DNA of 64,000 nt from Cladorhizidae sp. MBARI D1340-BT2. Lineage: Eukaryota; Porifera; Demospongiae; Poecilosclerida; Cladorhizidae. The notes beneath the pieces are model-generated. The model ran no database searches, was not told the DNA's origin, and saw only the letters and a list, made by a program, of their open reading frames with translations. Shown in pieces: positions 22,801-32,800 of this stretch (its first letter is position 1; each line of letters begins with the position of its first letter). The position numbers and the translations under genes are program-made. The stretch covers positions 32,749,908 to 32,813,907 of the forward strand of contig JAQNBH010000017.1 in NCBI GenBank assembly GCA_028752905.1. Direction: 5' to 3'.

Positions 22801-23553
22801 GTACGTGCGACGGCCATTAGCAGAGGACAAGGCAGCACCGTTGCCAAGTTGTCTGGTCTGTTCCTCCACTTGACTGTGGCCCTGTAGCGAGGAAAGGAGA
22901 TCCAAATGATGAAGTTCTACCTCCTCCTTTCTTTTGCTTTTATCAACAATCGTGCAGCTCAGTTCTGCACTGTCCTCTGTCCGAGGGGGCTGTAATGGTG
23001 GTTGCTGTGGTGGTGGCGGTTGTAAGCTGCAGCAGGCTGGGCCTGCTTCTTCCGTGATAGGCATGGAGATAACTAATTTCGTAAAGCCAGAGCCTTTATT
23101 AATTGCTAAGCTGGAAAGGGTTCTTCTAGAACCAGCTATAACACAACTTCCAGCTCCAGAATCTGATGGAGAAACTTCATCAGCTGTGGTCTTGCAAGAA
23201 GAGGCGTGTTGACTTTTGAAGTCCTTCGCTTGGCTTTTAACAGATTTGGCGATGACATGAGACTGAGGGCAGGCAGTGAGTCCAGTTTGCATAAAAGTGG
23301 AATCTGTCCTTTGTGGTGGTTCTGATCTGTCCGGATTTTCCTTGTCAAAATCAGGAATAGCGAGCACACTACAAGAACTACCACCACCGCTTTGATTGGC
23401 GATGCCATGTTCGTACTCCTCTCCTACATCCTCCTCCTCCTCCTCCTCATAGTCCTCTTCGTCATTGTCCGATATCCGAGTTGGGAAGCCCAGATTCTCC
23501 AACCAGTGCCCAGAAGAAGAAGCAACCAACGAGCTTCTAACCTTACGTAACAT
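7645..23553 (-). CDS. TTK: TTK/Mps1-like dual-specificity kinase, five exons, 3' end not found
   Basis: Spindle-assembly-checkpoint kinase of the TTK/Mps1 family. Exons on the minus strand: 23553-22492, 21221-21067, 11536-11383, 8425-8219 and 7827-7645. All have AG/GT borders and compatible phases and together give 587 codons. Seen in order: glycine loop VIGGGGSSKIFKV across the exon 1/2 junction, catalytic Lys in YALKEV, hinge LLDCADMDL (TTK-like DC pair, Leu at the probable gatekeeper site), catalytic loop IIHNDLKPENF (HND instead of HRD, as TTK has HSD), IDFG, activation loop and GTVNYMAPE, then PSDIWSLGCILYQM and TPF. In the family this kinase phosphorylates kinetochore KNL1/Mad1/Bub1 at unattached kinetochores. 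The coding frame stops at a donor after VEIVK, so subdomain XI is missing here. It is divergently arranged with the Slp-like gene. Start chosen as the first Met (MLRKVRSS) downstream of the promoter-like GC-rich stretch. Confidence 0.88.
8219..8425 (-). CDS. TTK: TTK exon 4: catalytic loop and activation segment
   Basis: Acceptor TTCTGCAG, then VIHDEGIIHNDLKPENF, LIDFGISARIEAEHTS and CGTVNYMAPETIEASGEED. The Asp of HND, the Asn of PEN, the DFG motif and the APE motif are all intact, so the kinase should be catalytically competent. The HTSIERDVR activation loop has the Thr/Ser residues expected for autophosphorylation. The donor is AAG|GTGTGT, phase 0; 69 codons. Confidence 0.9.
8530..9147. 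repeat. 25-bp minisatellite in TTK intron 3
   Basis: The unit is GTGACCTTAGGTGGGATGTG followed by CATGC. Some copies carry an extra CATG (29 bp) and others have ACATGC or ATGT variants. About 24 copies. A (TG)n tract lies immediately before it at 8487-8506. Confidence 0.93.
9900..10872. repeat. 28-29-bp purine-rich minisatellite in TTK intron 3
   Basis: The unit is approximately AAAGATGAGGAGGTACAGAG followed by AGAGGGGCC, with variable GA runs. One strand is almost pure purine. Because the unit is not a multiple of three and lacks stops, long open frames appear on both strands; these are by-products. Larger blocks recur: the segment with GGACGTAAAGAGAGAAG and AGAAAAGGAGGAAGAGAGA occurs at about 10259 and again at about 10670. 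Confidence 0.92.
10939..11001. repeat. 27-base G run followed by (GT)n
   Basis: A run of 27 G from 10939 to 10965, then after a short spacer a (GT)n tract at 10981-11001. It lies in TTK intron 3, close to exon 3. Confidence 0.95.
11383..11536 (-). CDS. TTK: TTK exon 3: hinge and alpha-D/E
   Basis: Starts at acceptor TTTGTGTAG|CAC and completes the Tyr codon split by intron 2. Encodes TWDEEEHILYILLDCADMDL, the hinge and start of the alpha-D helix that are characteristic of TTK, then WQLWNEMLQIVK. The donor is AAG|GTAAAG, phase 0. It lies 9.5 kb from exon 2. Confidence 0.86.
11783..12055. repeat. Direct repeat of about 145 bp
   Basis: The block from GGACTCACGATTTTAAGG through GAGAGATAAAAGGATCTC to CTCCAAACCTGACCGACTGC occurs twice, at 11783 and 11931. 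The copies are nearly identical. TTK intron 2. Confidence 0.9.
12190..12590 (+). repeat. 41-bp minisatellite in TTK intron 2
   Basis: The unit is CAGCCCACCATTGTGCCACC plus CCTCACTCCCACCACCCCATG, about ten copies. The 41-bp period rotates the frame, and all three frames stay open (His/Pro/Thr-rich). This is expected from a stop-free unit and is no evidence for a gene. Confidence 0.92.
12809..12915. repeat. Short tandem repeat AACAGCCAGCTTAA
   Basis: Alternating AACAGCCAGCTTAA and AACAGCCAGCTTAATAA units, about eight copies. TTK intron 2. Confidence 0.9.
12985..13293 (+). repeat. 81-bp tandem repeat, four virtually identical copies
   Basis: The unit starts GGGCTATAGAAATTGAGACT and recurs at 12985, 13066, 13147 and 13228. 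As 81 is 27 codons, the frame stays open through all copies (unit begins RAIEIETPTNTGVEAYYRTP). The last copy ends with a stop (TTATTAG). The absence of differences points to recent amplification. Confidence 0.93.
13709..13842. repeat. 67-bp direct repeat, two copies
   Basis: The segment CGGCATTTCCTCCTCGGTCA ... CAAGGCAACACAGT occurs at 13709 and 13776 with one difference (TTAGT/TTGGT). TTK intron 2. Confidence 0.9.
14270..14309. repeat. (GT)n followed by a 27-base G run
   Basis: A short GT tract, then 27 G at 14283-14309. Same arrangement and same G-run length as at 10939-11001, but with the order reversed. TTK intron 2. Confidence 0.93.
14932..17387 (+). mobile_element. hAT transposon fragment, host of a nested Merlin element
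   Basis: The ends are CAGGGGGGTAGGAA at 14932 and its inverted counterpart (TTCCTACCCCTCTG, ending 17387). TAGTG directly flanks both sides, a 5-bp target duplication. The right half (16491-17240) encodes pieces of a hAT transposase in shifted frames: LSAAEAQVLAKQTVQTLQ, LPRDRKAPKRFESGTGES, AIQDRFDQPGY and the dimerisation motif NAAERSFSCMKRIKKYLRST. The N-terminal half is missing; a Merlin element occupies that place. Confidence 0.72.
15230..16489 (-). mobile_element. Merlin (IS1016/ISXO2-type) DNA transposon, decayed, nested in hAT
   Basis: Terminal inverted repeats: GCAGTTTAGG...GCGCCGCG...CCGCGCACAACATTTTT on the left and its imperfect inverse on the right (ending CCTAAACTGC). Transposase on the minus strand: zinc-knuckle start MPCHGCGGAMRWENATETDG, a likely 59-bp intron (16219-16277), KCPDRNCQKKRSIRHASWF, ILEITYLWAEE, then after a second probable intron the DDE core (15831-15472) with TEIHTDAY, TVNHSQNFVDPVTGAYTQ and IEGTW. 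A frameshift around 15815-15830 and the change at the first catalytic Asp (VEIEL) mark it as a pseudogene. The left end carries a ~120-bp internal duplication of the subterminal sequence. Confidence 0.75.
17388..18998. other. TTK intron 2 sequence with a hairpin; no gene recognised
   Basis: Contains the doubtful coding fragment at 17626-17885 and an imperfect 35-bp stem hairpin at 18216-18300 (GTCGAGCGTAG...CTTGCTAT against its inverse). Otherwise unassigned. Confidence 0.45.
17626..17885 (+). pseudogene. Possible decayed coding fragment of unknown origin
   Basis: An ATG at 17626 opens 27 codons (MDDNQENNHVYVIVPPKNV). After a stop and a possible acceptor the sequence reads KVEGLKRWHYCFTELLFDDD followed by a Ser/Asp/Glu-rich stretch to VYIPKR and a stop at 17884. 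The composition is protein-like but interrupted. I do not recognise the family; a transposon or gene remnant inside TTK intron 2 is equally possible. Confidence 0.2.
18999..19274. repeat. 26-bp minisatellite in TTK intron 2
   Basis: The unit is CAGCCATAGTAACATGTTAA plus CAGTGC, about ten copies with CCGTAG variants. It ends just before the 31-bp array. Confidence 0.94.
19334..21080 (-). repeat. 31-bp minisatellite made of the TTK exon 2 end plus its splice donor, about 56 copies
   Basis: On the minus strand each unit reads GAGACCACACACCTCCATGA then CTA|GTAAGA and GG. The true exon end is GAGATCATCCACCTCCATGA then CTA|GTAAGA. They match at 13 of the first 16 bases and completely after that. 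The exon border at 21066/21067 is itself the first unit of the array. Units vary little (CCC/CTC, TGTGTG/TGTATG). Confidence 0.93.
21067..21221 (-). CDS. TTK: TTK exon 2: kinase N-lobe
   Basis: Acceptor TTTTTGTTCAG, then IFKVLSEDHQVYALKEV (catalytic Lys) and the alpha-C helix FLKEVQLLKQLQG (Glu of the KE pair), ending IIHLHDY. The donor is GACTA|GTAAGA, leaving two bases (TA) that are completed by the first base C of exon 3 to a Tyr codon. The last 14 bases of the exon and the donor are the first unit of the 31-bp minisatellite that fills the adjacent intron. Confidence 0.88.
21394..21590. repeat. 15-bp minisatellite in TTK intron 1
   Basis: The unit is GGGAGGGCCTGCAGT, about 13 copies, one truncated to GGGAGGGCCT. 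Because the unit is five codons long, frames stay open on both strands. Confidence 0.95.
22240..22470. repeat. CA-rich simple sequence in TTK intron 1
   Basis: ACACAC/CCCACC-rich degenerate simple repeats running almost to the donor of exon 1 (22491). No coding content. Confidence 0.8.
22492..23553 (-). CDS. TTK: TTK exon 1: N-terminal regulatory region
   Basis: Encodes 354 residues. An acidic run of Glu/Asp lies around residues 25-45, followed by Ser/Thr-rich sequence, a Pro/Gln patch near residue 180 and a Gln-rich stretch (QQQELLQILQQQQQ) near residue 280. It ends with the first kinase strand and glycine loop (KKVSVIGGGGSSK). I see no TPR repeats of the kind at the vertebrate TTK N-terminus. 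The donor is AAG|GTCAGT; its phase (0) fits exon 2. An upstream in-frame ATG at 23679 exists, but it would overlap the promoter-like region and the divergent gene, so the Met at 23553 is preferred. Confidence 0.82.
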
Positions 23554-23681
23554 GCTGATGCATTTTACCGCCAAAATGCAAGTTATAACGCGCAGGCGCG
23601 AACAAACATGTCCTTTATAAACCAGTGCGGGCACTATTCCTGCAGAACGGTTCCCCAGTGTGTCTGGTAGGTAAAGCAAAG
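23554..23681. promoter_or_regulatory. Shared divergent promoter of TTK and the Slp-like gene
   Basis: The two start codons are only 128 bp apart on opposite strands. The interval contains TTTTACCGCCAAAA (23563-23576), which read on the minus strand is an E2F-type site (TTTTGGCGG). It also holds CGCGCAGGCGCG (23589-23600), close to the NRF1 palindrome, and a TTTATAAA stretch at 23614-23621. An E2F site directly before a mitotic kinase is biologically sensible. The assignment of the elements is by motif only. Confidence 0.55.
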
Positions 23682-23800
23682 ATGGATCTTCCTTCAGTGA
23701 AGGAAACGCTGCTTGACCTCAGCTTTATCAATGACTGGGAGAGAAAGATTCTCTTTGGTGTTATAAATAGAGACATGGAACTCAACAAAGAAAGTTTGAG
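23682..23800 (+). CDS. Slp-like exon 1: Rab-binding helix (SHD1)
   Basis: Starts with the first ATG of the frame (MDLPSVKETLLDLSFIND) and continues WERKILFGVINRDMELNKES. The pattern LDLSF..(W/E)ER..I..VI.RD.EL matches the Slp homology domain 1 that grips Rab GTPases. The donor is TTGAG|GTACGG in phase 2. The first base of exon 2 completes the codon. Confidence 0.8.
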
Positions 23801-26800
23801 GTACGGCAGACTTTAACTTGTACCACACACAGCTATCTATATATATCATAATATTTTAGCTTGGGGCGTATAGTAATACATGTGAACTTGAACGTAACTA
23901 ACAAAAGAGCAAACTACTTGGTGATGCTACGTGTGAAGCTAGCTAGGTCTCTTGGGAAAACAATGACGAGGCACTAATTAGCTACACTATAAGCTATAGT
24001 AGTTTATATTTGAATTTTATCTAGCTGTTAAACGTACATGTTACTCTCTATTTATCAGTGAAGTATTTGCAGTGAAGTATTTGCATCATTTCCATACACA
24101 CAAAGTAGCATCTGAACCAACACGTAGTGCACTAAACATTCAAGAATTATAAACTAGTGTGTATGGGCCACATGTATTATCTAGTTTCTTGATGACATTA
24201 TTCCTGATGAAGCTAGAGTATCTAGTCTGAATGTGGAGAGGTTAAATTTCCATTGATTATTGGGAAGGTAATTTTAATTGATCTTCTTCTTGCAATAATT
24301 ATAGTTACCCAATACTTCCAGTGTTTTGCCGAGTCTTTTAGCACTTATGCACTTCACATGTAGTCATACTCCTCGGCCCATGAGGATCAAGATGTGCTTG
24401 TCAGAAGGATAATTTTCATCTTAAGCTAAATGGAGCCTTGTGTTGATGGGAGTGGTTTGTAGATGTCGTAACCCCATGCTGTTTTTAAGTGGGTTAAAGT
24501 AGGTTACAATGTGTTCTTGAGAGGCCATCACTAGCTTCTTCTTAGTATGTCGCAGGACTAGTCCTTTCTTAGTGTGGCTCATGAGACTAGCTCCTTCTTT
24601 GAAACTCCTCCCTCTGCTCATGTAAAAACTAGGCAAAATATTCTGAAGAATCATTGCATGCACTTTAATGATGTTTAGTAAGTTTATGTTTGCTGTCTTT
24701 TTTTTTTAACTAGGGATGCAAAATATCCAGAGTTTACTGGAGTGTCTATCTAGTCACCTTTTTAACTCAATGAACTCTCAGTTGACATAATAACATTACA
24801 ATAACTTCACAGTGATAAACTTGAAACTATATTCTCTCGACGTTGCGAATAGATTCTCTAGCCTTCGTCAGGAGTAATAACTCGACATTTCGACTAGATG
24901 CTCTAGCCTCATCAGGAATAATAATAGATTATTCCTGATGAAGCCTGGAGCATCTAGTCAAAACATCGAGAGAATACTATTTCAAGTTTGAGAAGGTTAT
25001 TGTAAAGTTACTTTTTATTTTTGACTTAAACTCCATACCATACAAACAAATATGTCACATTGCATAAATAGTTCATCTTCATTGATCTATTTTTTCCATT
25101 ATATATATTTGAATGTGTCCCAAGTTTGATGTACATATATGGGTGTAAAATAAACACAGCAGTTCTCAGGCCCGTAGCCTCCACTTGCAGCATGGTAAGG
25201 CCAAAAAAAAAATCCACCAACAACACCCATTGAATTTGATGAAAAAATTATCATTAAAAAAATAATTAAAATGTACCAAAAATACGCAGTCTATGTTCAA
25301 AATTTGAAGTAAAGTCATTAACCATTTCTTAAGTTAAGTGAATCCGCACGTTCCTTTTGTGTGTGTGAATAAGGAGTAAATAGTTCATCCTAGCTTGATT
25401 CATGGTGCCTCTCAAGTATGTTTTGACTCTCCAAAGACCACTGAAGGACCTTTCCGATGTGGCATTTGTTGCTGGCATCACCAGGACTAATTGTAATAAC
25501 CTTCCAACTTCATTGAGGAGACTTTTCTGTGCACAAGATAAACTTTTGAAATGAATTTGAATGTCAAATATATTAACTTTCTTGTCAATTTTTTGCAAAG
25601 CTGAGTGTAACTAGCTGGGCCTTCAGAACAGGTGGATTAAAATCATCTTTGTAGAAACTGCATACCCCTTCTTCAAAATCCTCCTTGATACATGCTTTAA
25701 TTAGTAGCTGTTCCAATTGATGTTCCAATTGACAATACCTTCGATAACCCGGTTGATCAAAGCGATCAACAAGACAGTGGGCAGTATTGTCTATAACTTC
25801 ACAATAGATTTGCCGATAATAATCCTTAGGGCTGTGATGATATGTGATGATAGTGGTAAGTAGAAGGATCACCATCTTCCAATCTTGCTGGTCTCTTCTT
25901 CGTCGGCGTGGTAATTCGGTTCTTGTACATCCAATGATTCAGAAAATTTCACTGTCCTCGTTCATACATTTCCTCTTCATGAAGACTCTTAATTGTTTGA
26001 ATTACCAATCGAGCTACTTGCTGACCTTCAGCTGCTGATATTGCCTTTGCTTGACGGGTTCGACTAAGGTTGTCTGCATGACGTAAGACCATTTCTCTAA
26101 GCAGTATACTAAAAATGTCTTCATTTGGGATGAAACTCCATTTATCCTAGCCTTAGTTTCAGAATCTCTAAGAATATCTACCGCCTCTTCCCAAGTGGTC
26201 ATGATAACTTCATAATTATCAATCACACTTGCAAGGGAGTCTGCACATACCGTCCATCTTGTTGGGCATAGAAATCTCATTCCAGGTGAATGTGTGTCAT
26301 TCTTGAGATCATATTCACGCTTCAATCCTTTAAAAATTACTTCTCTTCGGGGAGAATATTTAATAAGTTTGGTTATCTCGTAGGTTATTTCCAAAGCACA
26401 CCTAACAGGTTTTGATACTTTAATGGCATCATTGACAGCAAGATTTATTGAGTAGCCATAACAGTGGGTGTAAAGTGCTCGAGGCTCTTCATCCATTATT
26501 TGCTTAGCCACACCAGACCTGGCCCCTTGCATAGTGCTAGCTCCATCGCAGAATTGACCACGGACTTTAGAGATAGGAATATTAATTCGGCAAAGTGCAT
26601 CTTTCATCACACTAACTAAGACAGAAGGCATGAATAGAAGGCACTTCATATAACCCTAAAAACTCTTCTGTCACTTCCAAGTCTCTGTTACCAAACGAAA
26701 AACAATGGTAGCTTGCTCATTATTTGAAGTATCTGTGGTTTCATCCATTATTACTGTGATGAATGGTGATGACTGCAAACTAGCTGAAATATCTCGCAAT

Positions 26801-29800
26801 ATACCCACACCTAGAATTTCATTCTGAATTTCGGGAGATGTATATTTATTCATTTTTCCCCCTTTAGCCAGTCGCCCTAGCCCTAGCCCTAGCCCTAGCC
26901 CTAGCCACACATACCGGGATAATCTTCTCCCTTTAATGTCAAAATTTCCATCCTCTTCCTTTCCATCCCCCCTTAGAGCTAAACCCTGTCGTGCCAAAAA
27001 CCGAATTCCTGAGAATATCTTCAGCAGCATCCTTCTATTATACATTTTGTTCTTCATATGCTCATTAGAAAGTAGCTCACCAATATTAACAGTACTTGCT
27101 GGAAGAGTTAGAATCATTTCAACAGCTTGACGATGACTGGAACTTTGTTAATGTTTTCTTAGAACCATTGTTCCATCCTTCCAATTGCAAAATGCTGATG
27201 ACACCTGATTGAAAAAATGGCAACTGAATAATAATTAAGAACAATTAAATAAAGATGGATCAGCATGTGATCCTCTCATTTTCTTCTCTTTGAAAGCTGA
27301 CACGCAAACATGACAATATGCCACATATTTTGACTCATCATAGTGTAGAAATTCCCATTCCTTGAACCAGGATGCTTGACAAGACCTCCATATGACCTTT
27401 GTCTTTCCAAAGGGCCTTTTTGGAAAATTAAAACTGTCTGGAGGATGGTGAGGAACAGCTGGGAGGTCAGCCAGAACAAAAGATTTATCACAAAGAGCCA
27501 TTGACTTGTTTTTACTGTTGCAAGTCAGTTACTAAGTTAACTTACTAAGTTAACTCACTGGCACCGCAGAACTCAACAGCAGCATGCTCTCAGCTACTCA
27601 CAAGTTTGACGATCATTACCGGGTAGTTTTGTTTTTGACGATCATTACCAGATGGGTTCCTCGAAATGGTGGTAAGGCCAAAACCTTACCAGCCTTACCA
27701 GAGACTATGGCCCTGGTTCTAGAAAGACCAGAATATTGATCGTTTTCCCCCTAGATATCTCTCTAAGTTAAAGAAAGGTCAATTGTATGAAACTGCTGGA
27801 GAAGACTTCATTGTTGACCTTACAGATTACTCTCTCTATTTATTGCTATATATCCAAATAATGCAATATTGTAATGATGTAATGTGGATCAACTAATAAA
27901 CAACATGTGTTGAGATCTTAGAAACTGCTCTTGTTCAGAACCGGCAGATTATTGCAAAGTCAGCATAAAAATGAAGTATGTAGCAGCATTTTTATAGACC
28001 TAGACTGCTTGATTGAGCTGGCCAAATGACTTCAATGGTAGCATGATGGCTTCTAATTCCATAAGGACATCCAAAGCATCCTGTGAGAGCTAAAAAGTGG
28101 AAATATAACAATTCGTATACCTGCCTATGTATGTTTACAGATAGATAACTAGGTTAATTTATCCTGCTTCATGCATGCAAAGCACAAGGTAACAATAACA
28201 AGAGCTTATATATTCCTTGTGCTATGTGGAATCCCCTTACCTGTCATCTAGGTAAGAGCTTGGTAACTGTTTTGACAAAAGCAACTGTCAGCTGTTCAGT
28301 TTGTGCAAGCTATTAAGCATTAACACAACACAAACTATATATATATAAAATATAAAATAGGCCGAGCCATAATTGTTTGTAATTGGATCATACTACAGAT
28401 TTGGCCTGCTGGATTGAGAGAGCTAAATGTCTTTTAATGGCAGGAAACTAAAATAGTTTCTAAGGATTTTTTTTAGAGGATGGGGGGGGGGGGGTTTGTT
28501 TGTAATGACCAGTAACTAGGATGAAAGCACTGCCACAATGGAGTGCAGACATCTCTGCTAGTGCTTGTATACAGTGTGATTGTTAGCAGCACATTGCAAC
28601 ATGCTTTTGAGTATGATGCAACACAGTCACTAGAACTAGATTCCTCTTTGTAAGATATTTGTTTATCTGCTTTTGGTTATTGACTAGACAAAGGAATCAC
28701 AAAATGTTTTGTAGGTTAATTACATGTTACTGCAAACAAATATACAACCCCAACCCCACACCTAAAAAAATATTTTTCTTTTCGTTCTCCCATGTGTCTT
28801 TTGGGCATACTTCCACTTGGTTCCCAAACTGCAGCTAGGTTGAAAGGGGTTGAACAACATCCAAACTGTCATGGTACATAACGGTGATCCTGGGAATTAA
28901 TATGATCATTTGCGACCAGATTTTTTTATAATTCTCTCTCATAAATTTAGCAGTGTAAGAGTTAATTTCTATTTTGTATTATTTATTTTATATACTAAGA
29001 AGAATAGTCTACTAAGCATGTGTAGGTAAAGCAAATGTGGTTTTTAATATTATTATATATATATTGTACTATAGTATTTTGTAAATAATATCCAAGGGTG
29101 CATCTGTAGACACTTAGAAGTAATGTATCAGATAATTTGATGAGTATTTTATATCAAGTCATTTTTATGTGCATATACCATTGTTATGTTATAATCTTCT
29201 CATTACAGTTCCCTGGAAATCGCTATTTTTGACAGAAATGAGGACCTCACAGAGATTTCAAGAAATGAGAACAAATGCTTTTGCTGTCATGCTAAGTATA
29301 ACACTTCTTTTTCCAAGTTCTTGGCTCCTCAATGCTACCAGTGTGATACGTTTCTATGCAAGTTTTGTACTCAACATCTGGAGAAACATAATGTTTGCAA
29401 TGGCTGCCTCAGAGAATGGTAATATATACTCTTTAGAGGGGTTATTCATGACATAACAATGGTATGTGACTCCTGTTATTTCGATATATATATTATTAGG
29501 GTCTTCAACATACAGTTATCCCTAGCAACAGTATTTTATTCAGACAATCTTGGAATACCATCTCCACTGTATGGCTCCAAACTGATTAAGATTTCTCTTG
29601 AAAACAAAACAGCAGTAAATTCTCGGGAACCTAAAAGAGGTAAGTTTATAACTGGAATATTGAGGCAGCTATAGTCTTGCAGCACAAGTTGTGGTCGGAA
29701 ATATCAAAAGTCTAGTTATTTAATACCCTTCTTCTAACCCTAACCTGGAAGAATACAGATACTAAATATGCACTCTCACAGAAAAGGAGAATAATTTGTG

Positions 29801-32800
29801 AGATGCTCACTATTATCAGTCTAATGAACCAGAATACAATTTGGTTGAGTACACAAAAAAGTATTTTGGAGCCATGGAAGAGTTATCTAAGCTACAATAA
29901 GGATGAGAAAAGGTCTAGAAGTCCCATGAAAAACAATCAGCAAGGAGTCCGTCCGGAAATCATGGACCACTATAGACTATTATACGAATAGGCATGGCCA
30001 TCTAGTAAAAAAATTGTATTCAAATACATTGCTTGAGCAGTGAAACTGATATACATGTGCATAACTGATACTTTTTTCAGGGACCAGCACAACACAGCAA
30101 GGTACCATAAGAATGCCCAACAAAGACAATTTGTAATGACAAGCACTCTTTTTTTTTTAATGCTATGCATCAAGAGACTTAACAACCCGAGTTTATGGTG
30201 CTTCTGCTTCACCTTTCACTCTTTACTTGATCTGTTTAAGCTGCTTCTGAAGTTAACACTATTTGGGCTTTCTCATCTTCAGATATGTTGCTTGTCGGTG
30301 CCCTTCGGATTCTAGGATTCCCATGCATTTTTGTCTCTCTGCTGCCACTTGTAATTCCATTCCTTCAAATATAGTTTTTGATAGTTGCATATCTTTGCTT
30401 TCATATCACATACATTGGATTCCCCAGTTAGTAGCTGCTTGATTAATTGATGAAAGAGTTGCATGGTTTAAAATTTCACTTTTTTCGAATGTTTTATCTA
30501 GCTTTAGTTTGCCAATTTCAGAACGCATAGTTGTTTGTGCTAGTTGGATATATAGTCCTACTACCACTAATAATACTGATTAGAATAACTCAAACAGTAC
30601 ATTTTTCTTTCGATCAGCTCAGGTATCTTCTTCATTTTGTAGTGGCAGATTTTTTGTGTTATAGTTAACCACAAACTATATAGCACATCACCTTCTCATA
30701 ATGAAGGAAGGATAGCTACAAATGGTAGAGAGATGGGCATTAATGTTTTATTGTCATGGAAAACTCTTCTTGGCCTTTTCTTTCAGTAATTATCAACTTC
30801 ACAATAAGCTACTGGTCTAGCCTAAGGAAGTCATAATGATAGTGGGTTGGCCTTTGGGATTGGATCTGGTAGTCTATTTATTTTAAACTGAAACAGTTTC
30901 AATGAGGCATGGCACCCTCACTAATTTCAGCACCCATGCAAGATCTGTGCTATTATCAGTGTTTAATATTCTAACTATTCATTCTCTTTTATACTTTGTG
31001 AAATAATTCTGTGAGATTCCATCCATCACACAAAGAATCCGAAACTACAGTAGTAATAATGTAGTATATAGTTATTTATATCATGATTATAACATTTATT
31101 TATATTTAGAAGAGAAGCACTTGAAATTTTTTAACTTTGATGAGAACAGAAGCACTGTAGCTTCCACAACAAAAAAAGATACCATACAAAGGGTGAAGGT
31201 ACCCCACATTGATGATATAGATTCAGGATTCATCAAGATAAGGGGACAGAAATGTGAAGAGGTTATTGACGAAGTGAGCAGCTTGTATAGTGAGTCCTGC
31301 TATGAGAATGAATATGCAGTCACTGGATACATAAAGTTTGGAGTATGGTACAGAGCAGATGAAGGTATACTCTACATTCGCATTGATGAAGCTACTAAAT
31401 TGGCTGGCAATGTCGATAAAAGGAAGATAAATCCTTACGTCAACATTAACCTGCTACCAGGAAGAAGCAAACATACCAAGAGAAAAACTTCGATTCATCG
31501 TCAAGTCTGCAGCACACACTTCAATGAAATCCTAAAGGTTAATATAACTAAGTACTACATTGTGCATTAATCAATCTATTTTTGTCAGTTGTATTATTTC
31601 TGCCCCACACCAACCAAGGTCCATTTCAGTTCTCTATGCAGATAGATATAATATTATTTATTATATGATATGCCAGTGGTATTAGCATCGATCCTGCTCT
31701 TAACAATGTTGTTGTGATATTGCAGATTAAGATATCTAAGGAGGACCTGGGAAAAAATATATTATGGCTAAGTGTTTGGAACTGGAAGTTAAATGGGAGA
31801 AACTCCTTTCTTGGTGAAGTCTGCCGCCCTCTTTCTGGCATGGATCTCACCAACACAAAGAGTAAAAAAATCAAGCTGAAAAATATGGTAATTGATAATT
31901 AATACATGTCAAAAAGATAAGTTTGTTGAAGCATTATGAGTTGCAGTATGCTTCTGTTAGTTAGTAGAAATTGTTTTGTGTAAAATTGCTGCCACTTCTG
32001 AAGTTTCTCAAAGATAATTTTGGAGTTTAAAATCTTTAAAGCCCATGCTATCCCAGTAGGGCTATATAGCTAAACTCTAGTTATAATCTCTTATAATCAA
32101 CAAATGCACATCCTGTATTGAGGAGAGTGACAGCTATAGAGGCTAAACTGCTATTTCTAGTTAGCTAATGAATCTTCAGAAACATCTCCAGTCACCCATA
32201 TTAGTTGTAAATACCTCTTAGTTGCTCAATTATATTTTTGAAAAGATTTTAAAGTACTTCCAAGAAAGTTTCATTAACTAGAATAAAAACTCATCTAGAA
32301 ACACATATCTTGACAGTTAAGGGAATACCATTTCTCTCAGTTTCACACTTACAATTGTTATGCAGGAAGAGAAGGTAGATGATGAATATACAGACAACCC
32401 ATACCCGAATGGAAAAATCTATGTAGCCGTCAAATTTGAGCAGCTGAGTCGCTGTAGAAAACGATCTAAATTCATTCTCGGAACACTCTTTATTCGCGTT
32501 AATAAAGCAGAAGGTCTGCTCTCTACAGATGTTACGGGTGATACTAATCCATTTGTGCGATGTTTCCTGCTTCCCAACACTTCCATGTTTGGAAAGAAGA
32601 AATCAAAAGTCATAAAGAAAGAGCTAAACCCAGTGTGGGATGAAGAGTACTTCTACGAATGTGTATCAATTGATGATCTCTATAGCAAACGTGCCCTAGA
32701 ACTCACTCTTTGGGATAGTGACAGAAGAGGAATGAACAATTTCATGGGTGGAGTCAGACTTGGTCCTTTGATGGACCTGGAAAATAACAAGGCACCGGAG

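Noticed and set aside
26875..26906. Telomere-like repeat
   Set aside because: The hexamer is CCCTAG, not CCCTAA, only a few copies, and it lies inside a transposon frame.
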